From positions 1 to 64,000 of the forward strand of contig JAFXUY010000010.1 of assembly GCA_017524785.1 (NCBI GenBank): DNA of 64,000 bases, in the 5' to 3' direction. The notes beneath the pieces were generated by a model. That model saw only the letters and a program-made list of their open reading frames with translations. It did not search any database and was not told the DNA's origin. The translations under genes were made by a program, and so were the position numbers. Positions 10,339-19,766 of the stretch are shown here, piece by piece (position 1 is the first letter of the stretch; each line of letters opens with the position of its first letter). Source of the stretch: Bacteroidales bacterium. GTDB taxonomy: Bacteria; Bacteroidota; Bacteroidia; Bacteroidales; P3.

Positions 10339-11684
10339 TGAAGGTTTTTGAAGACACAGTCTTTATATTCATTAGAGAGATGGATATAGGTGATGGACAT
10401 CTGTTTTGCAGCCCACTGTTGCAGTCTCTTCTGCTTGGCGTTGGCAAGGGCGGCATTGTAGATATTGTCGTAGTCGTCTGTGAGGTTAGCCTGATGGGAG
10501 GCCAGCTTATGGTTGAGCCTTACAATGCGATAGGCCGAGCGACCCTCGGCGGTATGCATCATGGTGGCCGGAGATATCTGACCCTCGGTCATTGCAGAAA
10601 CAGCAATGCCTGTATAAATGTCAGACACAGACTTTGAATCGAAACGTGTGGTGCCGTCATTGGGGTTGACGGCCGTGCCACCCTGTTTGGCGTTAGATGC
10701 GGTACTGTATTTACGGGCTGCATCCTCGAACGTGATACTGCCAGCGCGAATCTGGTCGGCAACGCTGTCTAGCCGCATACGTGCTTCAAGCAGGTCTTCG
10801 GGCGACACCTGCGGCGTGATCAGTATGTGGCGGGCATTGATGGTATTGCCGCGACGTTCTATTAGCTGGATAATATGGAAACCATACTGTGTCTCGACAA
10901 TCGGCGACACCTCGCCAGGCTTCAGCGCAAAGGCAGCCGACTCGAAAGCGCCCACCATATCTCCACGGGAGAAGAAGCCCAATTCTCCACCTTTCTTTGC
11001 CGAACCCGGGTCCTGCGAATATAAGGTCGCCAACATGGCAAACTTTTCTCCCTTGAGCACACGCTCGCGCAACTCGGCCAACTGTGTGCGTACCCGGTCA
11101 CGCTCGGCTTCGGAAATCTGTGGTGCAATGACTATCTCCGACAGCTCGTAACGTTCAGGCATCATAGGCAGACTGTCCTGCGGCAGGGAGTTGAAGAATT
11201 CAGTAACCTCGCGAGGGGTGATAGTGACGTCTTCTGTGAGCTGGTATTCTACACGACGGCTCAAGAGGCTGTTGCGTATCATACGCTGGTACTGTTCCTT
11301 GAGTTCGTCATAGGTAAAGCCCGTCTGTTCTCTCAAGTTCTCGCGTGTGCCGTAGTTGCGCATATCGTTCTTGAGGTAGTAGTCCACATACTGGTTCACC
11401 TCGTCGTCGCTCACTTCCACGCTGTCAATTTCGCCTTTATGCACCAAGAGATTGTTGAGGATAAGGTTCTCGAGGATGGCACACCGGTTGTTAAACGCGT
11501 CAGCGACACCCTGGCGCATGCGCACCTGTGCGTACGCGCGCTCGATATCCGAATACTTTATAATGTTTTTACCCACGACTGCTGCCACACCGTCAACCGT
11601 CGTCTCCTGGGCTTTCAATGCGAAAGATGATTGTTGGAGCGTAAAAAACGAAAGTATTGCAGCAAAAAGAAGTGTCTTTTTCAT
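10335..11684 (-). CDS. SurA-like periplasmic peptidylprolyl isomerase
   Basis: The 449 residues have a signal peptide (ending near ALKAQ), a SurA-type N-terminal chaperone region ([19 protein letters not shown]), and two parvulin (PpiC) domains: the first around residues 175-275 with [18 protein letters not shown] and [12 protein letters not shown], the second around residues 278-390. This is the SurA layout. It should assist folding of outer-membrane proteins, which fits its position in a run with porU and porV. It overlaps moxR by four bases (ATGA) and follows the lipoprotein gene by 5 nt. Confidence 0.92.
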
Positions 11685-11689
11685 TATCT

Positions 11690-12526
11690 CTACTTATTTC
11701 TTTTAATTTGGCCAGACTTCTCTGCCTCGGCCAACAAGTCGGCCTGCAGATTGGAGAGTATCTCTATTTTACGGTGATTGAGGATGATGGCCTCTATATT
11801 ATCGTGTTGCAGTTCGAGTGGCGATACCTCGTCCGACATCTTGTAGTCTAGTATGCGGACATAATAGGTCAACGAGTCGTCGCTAATCACTATCGAACGA
11901 TTCTGTTTTAGGAACAGATTCTCATTATAGGTGGTGATGGGAACCGATGCCTGAAGGGTGTAGAAAGGAATCCAGCTGTTCACATCGTAGTATCCGTCAA
12001 AACCATGACGTGAGGCTATCTCTTCAAGATCCATCACATCGTCGTCAATAAAATGCGACTTATTCACAATGGCGCGTAGCCTGGCGTCGAAGGCCGACTT
12101 CTTGGGAGCAGCCACGTAGGCCACCTTGACGATGCTGTTCTTCAGCTGGAACTGGCTCCTGTGATTGTTGTAGTATTCGATGATCTGATACTCTCTGACA
12201 TGAGTGTCGAGCAATTGGTTTACTATCTGCTGCTCGTAGGCATACACGAGCAGGCTGTTGCGGTACTCGCCTAGCTGACGGCTAAAATCATCAGACACGT
12301 TCTTCTCGGCCTTCGAGAGCATCACCGTCTGTCGAACCCACTGGTCGACATAGTTGTCGACGATGGCAATGCTGTCCTCTACACTCACTCCCTCGCCGAC
12401 AAGACCCTTGAGGTCTGCCTTGCGCAACTCGTGGTCATAAACCCGTGCCACCAGCGGTGAAAGTTCCTCTCCACGGTGGCAGGCTGTCGCAACCAGCATC
12501 AGCAGGCAGCACGCCGCCACCCGCAT
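11690..12526 (-). CDS. SurA/PpiC-related lipoprotein without a clear PPIase domain
   Basis: I chose the ATG at 12526, because MRVAACCLLMLVATAC is then a proper lipoprotein signal with Cys16 as the lipidated residue and the gene starts 19 nt after its neighbour; an upstream ATG at 12571 would overlap that neighbour. The ~278-residue product is helical and resembles the N-terminal chaperone part of SurA-like proteins (VARVYDHELRKADL), but I see no parvulin motif. Bacteroidales commonly have such a gene between two PpiC-type genes. It is probably an outer-membrane-biogenesis chaperone attached to a membrane; that is inference from context. Confidence 0.82.
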   Translation of the reverse strand: MRVAACCLLMLVATACHRGEELSPLVARVYDHELRKADLKGLVGEGVSVEDSIAIVDNYVDQWVRQTVMLSKAEKNVSDDFSRQLGEYRNSLLVYAYEQQIVNQLLDTHVREYQIIEYYNNHRSQFQLKNSIVKVAYVAAPKKSAFDARLRAIVNKSHFIDDDVMDLEEIASRHGFDGYYDVNSWIPFYTLQASVPITTYNENLFLKQNRSIVISDDSLTYYVRILDYKMSDEVSPLELQHDNIEAIILNHRKIEILSNLQADLLAEAEKSGQIKRNK

Positions 12527-12545
12527 GACGCCGCCAACCAACCAC

Positions 12546-14666
12546 TTAGTACCTAATCTGATTGACGACATCCCAGTTTATCTTGACATTGTATTTCTCG
12601 CGCAGGCTGTCGCAGAGGTTGCGTTCCAGCTCGTTCTGATACTCGTTGAGGTAGTATCCACGGGCCTCCATCTGGGCTTTCAGCGACGGTGGCAGCACCT
12701 CGTCGACCATCAGGACGCTATAGCCCTTGCGGTTGGCACTGGTATAGACACCCACCTTCCACTGATCTTCTCCTATCAGGTCGGTATGGCCCATCTCTAC
12801 GAGGTCGAGCAGCATGGTCACATCGTTCTCGCTCTTGGCCTTCTTGCCGATTGCTTTCTCGAGCAAGGCTTTCATCTCCCTGCTGCCCGTCGACTTCTTT
12901 TGTGCTTTGGTCAATATCTTCACAGCCTTTTCGGGAGCCAGCAACGCGCTGTCGGCAATGTCGAACTTGGTGATACGCGCTCTCACATTCCAGAAGTATA
13001 CCGAGTCGGCGCGGTTGTTCATGCGCTTGGTCTTGCTTGCACGATTGTAGAAATCGGCAAAACCTGCCGAATCCTGAATGGCTTTCGACCAAACCATCTT
13101 GTCGTTATAGCTGAAAATCATCAGTCCACGACGATACTCCTCCACCACTTCGGCGAACTCGGGATAGTCGGCCTCCAGGCGCTCGTCGGCGCACTTGACG
13201 GCAATGCTATCCATAAATTCCTCGTAGCGCATATTAACGTAGAAGACTATGTCGAGCAGGTCGAAGGCCTCGCGGTGGGTGTTGATGTAGCGGGCGAAGT
13301 CCAGACTATTGTATTCTTTGCCCATCACTCGCACCAGCGGCTGAATGTCTTTCACCAGCGAATCGTCATAATCCCACTTGCCGAATGCCACCTTGCGCGG
13401 CACAATGCTGTAGATGTTGTCGAGCGAGGCCTGCATCTTCACGGGCTCGGCGCTCTTCTTGCCGCGCTTCTTCGTGGCAGGTTGCTCCATGGGAGTCTTG
13501 GTGAGGTCAACCAAGCCATACTTTGCACGGCAGTTGGTGGCAAACACCTTGCGCGAAGCGTCGCCGCGCTGGTCGCGTGTCAGTTTCTGTTTGTAGTAGG
13601 GCACCATGGCCTCGTAGGGCGGTAGGGTGTCTTTGCGAATCAGCTTCACAATATGCCAGCCGTATTGTGTGTGGAAAGGCTTGCTATATTCGCCAGCTTT
13701 CAAGCCGGCGATAACATGCAGGTATTCGGGCGGCAGCTGGTTGAGGGCGGCGTTCATGATGCGGCCGCCGTTTTCGTTGGTGGTGCGGTCGTCGCTTTGA
13801 CGGGCCACCTTGTCGAAATCCTGGCCATCCAGAAGGCTCTGGTACATGGCGTTGATGGCACCTTGGCCAACCACCGAGTCGCGCGTGCCGACCCACAGAT
13901 GGGCTATGTCGCACTTGCCATGCAGCTCGACGTAATCATGCAGTTTGATGAGATGGTAGCCATAGCGGGTGCGCACAGGCATGCTCACCTCACCCACTTT
14001 CAGTCCATAGGCGGCGTTTTCGAACGGATACACCATGTCGAAAGCGGTGAAGTAGCCTAGGTTACCCTCGTCCTGTCGCAGGTTGGGCGACGGGTTACGG
14101 CGGTAGACCTCCTCGCGCGAAACGGCGTAGAAATCCTCGCCGGCCATGATACGGTTGCGCAGTTCTATCATGTGGTTATACACCTTCAGTGTGTCCTCGG
14201 GCTTTGCGTCGGGAGCCACTTCGTTGATAATATGGGCCACATGCAGCGAGCGATGGTTGCGTTCGTAGGCCTCGCGCAGTATATTCTCCAGCACTGCCGA
14301 ATCAATCAGATAGGGGGCTGCCAGTTCGTTGCGGTATTTAGCCAGCTCGGTGCGCAGGCTTTCAACAGTGTCGAAGCCCATGCTGCGGGCGTCGACAACT
14401 TTGGCACGGAAATTGGCGAAAAGGTTCACATATTCGCGCAGCGCCTGACGTTTCTCGGCCTCGGGGGTCTGCGGGTTGCGTGACAGCTTGTCGCCTACCG
14501 AGTTCATGAACTCTTTCATAAATTCCGACTGGCGTATCTTCTGTCCGTTCACTTCTATGACTACGGGGTCGTCCACAGGCCACGTCTGTGCCTGGACGCT
14601 GCTGCACAGCATTCCCACAGCACCCATCACACCCATCAAGCTCAATAAAAAAACCTTCTTTATCAT
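12546..14666 (-). CDS. periplasmic peptidylprolyl isomerase with two parvulin domains
   Basis: The 706 residues have a signal peptide (ending SSVQAQ), an N-terminal helical region (VIEVNGQKIRQSEFMKEFMN), and two parvulin domains at about residues 125-250 (HVAHIINEV; DEGNLGYFTAFDMVYPFENA; GYHLIKLHDY) and 250-350 (CDIAHLWVGT; ENGGRIMNAALNQLPPEY; YGWHIVKLIRKD). A long C-terminal helical region follows, with a Lys-rich stretch near residue 395. It is the first of three folding factors placed ahead of moxR, porU and porV. The gap to guaB upstream is 47 nt with no clear promoter. Confidence 0.92.
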   Translation of the reverse strand: MIKKVFLLSLMGVMGAVGMLCSSVQAQTWPVDDPVVIEVNGQKIRQSEFMKEFMNSVGDKLSRNPQTPEAEKRQALREYVNLFANFRAKVVDARSMGFDTVESLRTELAKYRNELAAPYLIDSAVLENILREAYERNHRSLHVAHIINEVAPDAKPEDTLKVYNHMIELRNRIMAGEDFYAVSREEVYRRNPSPNLRQDEGNLGYFTAFDMVYPFENAAYGLKVGEVSMPVRTRYGYHLIKLHDYVELHGKCDIAHLWVGTRDSVVGQGAINAMYQSLLDGQDFDKVARQSDDRTTNENGGRIMNAALNQLPPEYLHVIAGLKAGEYSKPFHTQYGWHIVKLIRKDTLPPYEAMVPYYKQKLTRDQRGDASRKVFATNCRAKYGLVDLTKTPMEQPATKKRGKKSAEPVKMQASLDNIYSIVPRKVAFGKWDYDDSLVKDIQPLVRVMGKEYNSLDFARYINTHREAFDLLDIVFYVNMRYEEFMDSIAVKCADERLEADYPEFAEVVEEYRRGLMIFSYNDKMVWSKAIQDSAGFADFYNRASKTKRMNNRADSVYFWNVRARITKFDIADSALLAPEKAVKILTKAQKKSTGSREMKALLEKAIGKKAKSENDVTMLLDLVEMGHTDLIGEDQWKVGVYTSANRKGYSVLMVDEVLPPSLKAQMEARGYYLNEYQNELERNLCDSLREKYNVKINWDVVNQIRY

Positions 14667-14713
14667 CGTCTATAAATCTCGATTATCTACTTTCAATTCT
14701 CTTTTTCCAGATC

Positions 14714-16186
14714 TTATCTCGAATAGTTCGGTGCCTCGCGTGTAATGGCTATATCGTGAGGATGGCTCTCGGTGCGGCCGGCATCGGTGATGCGGATGAA
14801 CTTGGCCTTCTGCAGGTCTTCGATAGTGCGGCTGCCGGTGTAGCCCATGCCGGCCTTCAGGCCGCCGACCATCTGATAGAGCACTTCATTGAGGGTTCCC
14901 TTGTAGGGCACACGTCCCACGACGCCTTCGGGGACGAGTTTCTTGGCATCGGTCTCCTTGTCTTGGAAGTAGCGGTCCTTGGAGCCGCTCTGCATAGCCT
15001 CGAGCGAGCCCATGCCGCGGTAGCTCTTGAACTTGCGGCCTTCGAAGATGATAGTCTCGCCCGGAGCTTCGTCGACACCTGCCACCAGGCTGCCCACCAT
15101 CACACTGCTGGCGCCTGCGGCCAATGCTTTCACTATGTCGCCACTGTAGCGCACACCGCCGTCGGCAATCACTGGCACATCGAAGCCGTTCTGCTTCAGG
15201 GCACCGCAGACTTCGCAGATAGCCGTCAGCTGCGGCACACCGATACCGGCCACGATACGGGTCGAGCAGATACTTCCAGGGCCTATACCCACCTTGATAC
15301 CGTCGGCACCTGCCTCGGCAAGCATGATGGCAGCCTCGCCGGTGGCAATGTTGCCTACTACGACGTCGATATCCTTATATGTGCTCTTCACCTTCTTCAA
15401 AGCCTCGACCACGCGGATTGAGTGGCCGTGGGCTGTGTCGATGACGATAGCGTCGGCACCGGCTTTCACCAAGGCGTCGACACGGTCCATCATGTCGGGC
15501 GTGATACCCACACCGGCGGCAACGCGCAGACGGCCGTTGCAGTCCTTGCAGGCGTTGGGACGCTCCTTGGTCTTCATGATGTCGCGGTAAGTGATGAGAC
15601 CCATAAACTGGCCTTCCTTGTTCACCACGGGCAGCTTTTCTATCTTGTGCTGCTGCAGTATGTCGGTGGCTTCGGCGAAGGTGGTGCCTTCGTGGGTGGT
15701 AATGAGCTTGGTGATCATTATCTCGCTCAGCGGGCGTTCCATATCGCGCTCGAAGCGCAGGTCGCGGTTGGTGACCATGCCTATAAGCATACGGTTTTCG
15801 TCGACGATAGGTATGCCGCCGATGCCATATTCCTCCATCAGGCGCAGGGCGTCCTTGACCTTGGCGTCCTTGTGCAGCGTCACAGGGTCGATAATCATGC
15901 CGTTCTCGGCGCGTTTCACCTTGCGCACTTCGTTGGCCTGACGCTCGATGCTCATGTTCTTGTGCAGCACGCCGATGCCGCCTTCCTGGGCCATGCCGAT
16001 GGCCATGGCAGCCTCGGTCACAGTGTCCATGGCCGCACTGACCAATGGAGTGTTCAGAGCAATGCGTTTCGAGAAACGCGACGCTACAGTAACCTCGCGG
16101 GGGAGCACCTCCGAATAAGCGGGGACGAGCAGGACGTCGTCGTAAGTAAGGCCTTCGCCGATGAATTTAGAAGTGTCTGTATACAT
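14714..16186 (-). CDS. guaB: inosine-5'-monophosphate dehydrogenase
   Basis: IMPDH oxidises IMP to XMP with NAD+, the committed step to GMP. The start at 16186 gives 490 residues, the normal length, beginning [20 protein letters not shown]; a longer reading from 16267 would begin upstream of the promoter's start site. The CBS-domain pair occupies about residues 95-210. The catalytic loop [18 protein letters not shown] carries the active-site Cys, and the flap [11 protein letters not shown] is present. It has its own promoter at 16224-16255 and heads the eleven-gene minus-strand block. Confidence 0.97.
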   Translation of the reverse strand: MYTDTSKFIGEGLTYDDVLLVPAYSEVLPREVTVASRFSKRIALNTPLVSAAMDTVTEAAMAIGMAQEGGIGVLHKNMSIERQANEVRKVKRAENGMIIDPVTLHKDAKVKDALRLMEEYGIGGIPIVDENRMLIGMVTNRDLRFERDMERPLSEIMITKLITTHEGTTFAEATDILQQHKIEKLPVVNKEGQFMGLITYRDIMKTKERPNACKDCNGRLRVAAGVGITPDMMDRVDALVKAGADAIVIDTAHGHSIRVVEALKKVKSTYKDIDVVVGNIATGEAAIMLAEAGADGIKVGIGPGSICSTRIVAGIGVPQLTAICEVCGALKQNGFDVPVIADGGVRYSGDIVKALAAGASSVMVGSLVAGVDEAPGETIIFEGRKFKSYRGMGSLEAMQSGSKDRYFQDKETDAKKLVPEGVVGRVPYKGTLNEVLYQMVGGLKAGMGYTGSRTIEDLQKAKFIRITDAGRTESHPHDIAITREAPNYSR

Positions 16187-16223
16187 GATATATAATATTT
16201 TATTTACAAATACATTTAATTTG

Positions 16224-16255
16224 CAAAGATACAACTTTTTTTTGAAACTATGCAA
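16224..16255 (-). promoter_or_regulatory. promoter of guaB
   Basis: On the minus strand the -7 box TATCTTTG lies at 16231-16224 and a TTG at 16255-16253, with a 21-nt spacer. The predicted transcript starts near 16218, leaving a leader of about 30 nt before the guaB ATG. Confidence 0.7.
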
Positions 16256-16297
16256 AAAAAAGTTCACCTCCCACCCAAAGCCGCAGAAACGCCCTCT

Positions 16298-16388
16298 GTA
16301 TTTCAGTCGTTTACCAGTGTTTCTTCAGTATTTCTTCAGTGGTTCACTGAAGAAATACTGAATAAACACTGAAGAAATGGCGAAGAAT
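16298..16388. repeat. 11-nt modular palindrome in a divergent intergenic region
   Basis: Four 11-nt modules occupy 16298-16341 (GTATTTCAGTC, GTTTACCAGTG, TTTCTTCAGTA, TTTCTTCAGTG). After a 3-nt loop, four inverse modules occupy 16345-16388. The inner 27 bp (16315-16341 with 16345-16371) pair with one mismatch. It lies between the divergent guaB and tlpA-like promoters, so it is not placed as a terminator. The 16187-16491 gap holds this element and the two promoters; I see no gene in it. Confidence 0.85.
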
Positions 16389-16458
16389 TAGGCGACCAGG
16401 CACGGACCGCTAACACACCTGCCACAATGTTTTTTTTATACTAATTAAAAAAAAGTCG

Positions 16459-16466
16459 TAATTTTG
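16459..16466 (+). promoter_or_regulatory. -7 box for the tlpA-like gene
   Basis: TAATTTTG matches TAnnTTTG 25 nt before the start codon. No convincing TTG is present at the -33 position, where the sequence is a T/A-rich tract. Confidence 0.55.
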
Positions 16467-16491
16467 CAGTTTGATTTTAAAGTGAACATTA

Positions 16492-17601
16492 ATGAACAGA
16501 ATCGTCAGAATCCTTTGCGCCACCGCCGTTCTTATGGTGGTGGCCGGTTGCGGAAAAAGCAACAAATTCGTCATCAACGGCAGTGTCGACAGTCCTGAAC
16601 TGGAAGGCAAAACGGTTTATTTGATCAACATGAGCGATACCGAGTCGGACGGTAGTCCGATGGACAGCACGGTTATAGCCGACGGCAGGTTCTCATTCCG
16701 CGGCACCGTCGACGAGGCTTGGGAAGCAATGATCGGCTGCCCGGAGGCTTCGTTTATCAGCTTTGTTGTCGTTGAGCCCGGCACCATAGTGATAAACAAC
16801 GACAGCATCGGCGGCACCCTGCTGAACGACCGTATGCAGGTTTTCAACACCAGCCACGACTTTAGCAACATAAAAAACGCCATGCAGGAGTATATCCCCC
16901 TGTACTACGCCGCTACCAGCGCCAAGGAGCGTGCCGAGGTGGAGCATGTTCTCGACAGCCTCGAGGCTCTTGGCAACGCCCGTACGCTCGAAGCTTTCTG
17001 GAAGCTGTACAACGAAAACAGCGACAACCTGCTGGCTGTTCATGCCATGGAGCAGATTGTTGCCGTAGGCGACTTCACCTACAGCGAGCTGGACAGCATT
17101 GTCGGCGCTGCCTCGCCGATGGTTGCCAACAACAAGCAGGTGAAGGCCAAGCTGGAGCAGTTGCGCAGCGTCGAGGCAACCGCCGTAGGCAAGCACTACA
17201 CTGACATACAAGGTGTCGACGGCAAATTGAGCGACATCATCGACGGCAAGCTGGCGCTGGTCGACTTCTACGCCTCGTGGTGCGGTCCCTGTCGGGCCGA
17301 AATCAAGGACAACCTGGTGCCGCTGTGGAAGAAGTATCAGAACAAGGGACTTGTCATAGTGGGCCTTAACGTGTGGGAGCGCGGCAATGCCGAAGCCCGC
17401 AAGGCCGCCCACGAGAAGGTGATGGCCGACCTCGGCATCACCTATCCCCAGCTGGTAGACAGCACCCGCACGGCCACCGAAACCTACGGTGTGCAGGGCA
17501 TACCGCAAATCATGCTTATCGGCCCCGACGGCACCATCCTGGCCCGCGACCTGCGTGGCACCGCCATCGAGGATGCAATAGTCAAGGCACTAGGCAAGTG
17601 A
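16492..17601 (+). CDS. TlpA-like thiol-disulfide oxidoreductase lipoprotein
   Basis: The 369-residue protein is a lipoprotein (lipobox VVAGC, Cys20). Residues about 25-110 fit the DUF4369 beta-domain found before Bacteroidota thioredoxins, followed by a helical linker. Residues about 235-369 form an AhpC/TSA-TlpA thioredoxin fold with ALVDFYASWCGPCRAE (active-site CGPC) and a cis-Pro loop QGIPQIMLIGPDG. It probably reduces disulfides at a membrane surface. Its stop codon lies inside a run of 7-nt modules (17596-17623). Confidence 0.92.
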   Translation: MNRIVRILCATAVLMVVAGCGKSNKFVINGSVDSPELEGKTVYLINMSDTESDGSPMDSTVIADGRFSFRGTVDEAWEAMIGCPEASFISFVVVEPGTIVINNDSIGGTLLNDRMQVFNTSHDFSNIKNAMQEYIPLYYAATSAKERAEVEHVLDSLEALGNARTLEAFWKLYNENSDNLLAVHAMEQIVAVGDFTYSELDSIVGAASPMVANNKQVKAKLEQLRSVEATAVGKHYTDIQGVDGKLSDIIDGKLALVDFYASWCGPCRAEIKDNLVPLWKKYQNKGLVIVGLNVWERGNAEARKAAHEKVMADLGITYPQLVDSTRTATETYGVQGIPQIMLIGPDGTILARDLRGTAIEDAIVKALGK

Positions 17602-17623
17602 ATGGTAAATAGTGAATAGATTA
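17596..17623 (+). repeat. 7-nt module run joining two genes
   Basis: AAGTGAA, TGGTAAA, TAGTGAA and TAGATTA follow each other without a gap. The run contains the stop codon of the tlpA-like gene (17599-17601) and the GTG start of the next gene (17612). The modules are imperfect, so this is weaker than the other arrays. Confidence 0.45.
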
Positions 17624-18841
17624 AGGAGAATCATACCGTACAAGTTGCTGCTTGCTGTCTTTGCAAGCATGATTTTCTATTCCCAATTTCCAACCATCTG
17701 TTCCGCCCAGGACACATCTAGATTCACCCTCTGTATCGACAATCTGCATTTCTTTGTCGACAACGAATATGCGGCCTCACGCGTGGACGGCTACACCCTG
17801 CCTGGCTTCGTGCTGCGTCCGCGGGTTGAGTGGCGCGTGGAGGAGCGCGTCAAAGTTGAGGCGGGAGTGCACTGGCTGCACTACTGGGGCAACCACGGCT
17901 TTCCGGCCGACGCAAGCCTCGAGGGCTGGAACGCCTACAGCACCGACAGCCGCAGACTGCACGTGCTGCCATGGCTGCAGGCACGGGTGGAGCTCACACC
18001 GTGGATGAGCGCCGTCTTCGGAAGCCTCGACAACAACGACGGCCACCGGTTGCCGCTGCCGCTCTACAACCCCGAACGCCAGTATGCCGCCGACCCCGAG
18101 GCTGGTGTGCAGCTGCTGGTTGAGCACCGCGCGGTGGAAGCCGACATGTGGGTCGACTGGCGCGACTATATCTGGAACTACAGCCCTGTGCAGGAGCAGT
18201 TCTGCGCCGGCCTGTCGGCCCGCGGACGGATACATTTTGGCGACAACTGTGAGCTCTACATCCCCTTGCACGCCGTGCTTATGCACAACGGCGGCGAGGG
18301 CGTTACCGACACCACCCTGCCTGTGCGCAGCCGCCTGAATGGCGCCGCAGGAATCGGTGTGAGCGCGACGCTGGGCGACTTGAACCTTGCCGCCGAAGGC
18401 CACCTGATGGGCTACTTCAACAACCGCGGCGAAAATGGCAAACCCGTGCGCGACAGCCTGGGCTGGATGACGTCGAAGCCTGTGGATTTCCGCACCGGCT
18501 GGGGCTTCTACAACATGCTGAAGGCCGACTACAAGGGGTGGCATCTGGAGGCATCGTACTGGCAGGGGAAACAGTTCGTACCGCTACTGGGCTGCTACCA
18601 CTATTCCAACATATCCTCCAACACTTCCGACATGACGCACGACCGCATCCGCGTGCTGACGGTGCGCGGAGGCTACACCTACAACAAACTGAAGCACTGC
18701 ACACTGAAGGCCGAAGCAGCCTACTACCACTATTTCCCGTTCACGGCCGACCGCACTGGCTACCTGAAGGTTTACAGCACCGCGTCGGACCTCTTCTCCA
18801 TAGGACTCTTCCTAAATCTGCACCCGAGAATCAGACTATAG
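17612..18841 (+). CDS. predicted outer-membrane beta-barrel protein
   Basis: The 409 residues start at GTG with a signal peptide (cleavage expected after PTICSAQ). The rest alternates hydrophobic and polar residues with many aromatic girdle positions (LHFFVDNEYAASRV, WLQARVELTPWMSAVFGSLD, LKAEAAYYHYFPF) and ends in a hydrophobic strand near LFLNLHPRIRL, typical for an outer-membrane barrel. I recognise no specific family or substrate. It lies 10 nt after the tlpA-like gene and 1 nt before ribF. Confidence 0.8.
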   Translation: MNRLRRIIPYKLLLAVFASMIFYSQFPTICSAQDTSRFTLCIDNLHFFVDNEYAASRVDGYTLPGFVLRPRVEWRVEERVKVEAGVHWLHYWGNHGFPADASLEGWNAYSTDSRRLHVLPWLQARVELTPWMSAVFGSLDNNDGHRLPLPLYNPERQYAADPEAGVQLLVEHRAVEADMWVDWRDYIWNYSPVQEQFCAGLSARGRIHFGDNCELYIPLHAVLMHNGGEGVTDTTLPVRSRLNGAAGIGVSATLGDLNLAAEGHLMGYFNNRGENGKPVRDSLGWMTSKPVDFRTGWGFYNMLKADYKGWHLEASYWQGKQFVPLLGCYHYSNISSNTSDMTHDRIRVLTVRGGYTYNKLKHCTLKAEAAYYHYFPFTADRTGYLKVYSTASDLFSIGLFLNLHPRIRL

Positions 18842-18842
18842 A

Positions 18843-19766
18843 ATGTTCACACTTTACGACAGGAACGGACGCATAGACACGATAGGCGCCGACACGGCAG
18901 TCACCGTTGGCGTCTTCGACGGCGTCCACCTCGGCCACCAGCACCTTATCTCACAGCTATCATCACTCGAACCAAACCTCGCGCCTTTGGCGGTGACGCT
19001 GACGTCGCATCCCTCCTTTGTGCTTGGCCGCCGCGACAGCGAATACTGGCTCGACGACCCCGACGAACATCTGAACCTGATCTTCGACGCCGGTGTGAAA
19101 TATGTCGCCGTGCTGCCATTCACTCGTGAGGTCGCCCTAATGTCGGCCTGCGATATGGCGAGCCTGCTGCACAAAGAGTTGAATATGCGGAGCCTGCTGC
19201 TGGGCTATGACTCCCGTTTTGGCTCAAAGCAAAACGACAATTTCGACCACCTGCCCAAACTGGCTAGCGAGCTGGGATTCACGCTCCACCGCGGAGAGCC
19301 TTACCTTGTCGACGGCGAACCTATCAGCTCGTCGCGCATAAGGCAGGCACTACTGTCAGGCGATGTCGTGGCTACAGAAAAACTGCTCGGCCACCCCTAC
19401 AGCATCGAGGGCCGCGTGGTGCATGGTCGTGGAGTGGGCCACACGCTGGGATTCCCGACGGCCAACGTTTCGTTGGAGAACACCCGCAAGATGCTGCCCA
19501 AAGAAGGTGTCTATTCCGTCTGCGTGACGGCCGATTTCTGCGAGCCCATGATATGTTACGGTATGGCCAATCTCGGCGCCGCACCCACTTTCGGAATAGA
19601 GAAACCGCTGCTCGAAGTGCATCTGAGAGACTTCGACGGCGACCTCTACGACCACGAAATCGAAGTGAAACTGCGCTACCGCATGCGCGACATCGTGCAT
19701 TTTGACTCCCCCGAAGCCTTGCACGCCCAGCTACAGAAAGACCTCGAATCATGCATCAACCCATGA
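18843..19766 (+). CDS. ribF: bifunctional riboflavin kinase / FAD synthetase
   Basis: RibF phosphorylates riboflavin to FMN and adenylates FMN to FAD. The N-terminal nucleotidyltransferase domain (about 1-180) shows VGVFDGVHLGHQ, FGSKQNDNFDHL and the ISSSRIRQALLSGD signature. The C-terminal flavokinase domain (about 185-307) has GRVVHGRGVGHTLGFPTANV with the conserved GFPTAN, and Glu in LEVHLRDFDGDLYD. The usual DPHP motif reads SHPS here. Length (307) is normal. It overlaps the next gene by ATGA if that gene starts at 19763. Confidence 0.96.
   Translation: MFTLYDRNGRIDTIGADTAVTVGVFDGVHLGHQHLISQLSSLEPNLAPLAVTLTSHPSFVLGRRDSEYWLDDPDEHLNLIFDAGVKYVAVLPFTREVALMSACDMASLLHKELNMRSLLLGYDSRFGSKQNDNFDHLPKLASELGFTLHRGEPYLVDGEPISSSRIRQALLSGDVVATEKLLGHPYSIEGRVVHGRGVGHTLGFPTANVSLENTRKMLPKEGVYSVCVTADFCEPMICYGMANLGAAPTFGIEKPLLEVHLRDFDGDLYDHEIEVKLRYRMRDIVHFDSPEALHAQLQKDLESCINP

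Noticed and set aside
12525..13625. 366-codon plus-strand open frame
   Set aside because: Antisense to the two-parvulin-domain gene, which has clear family motifs.
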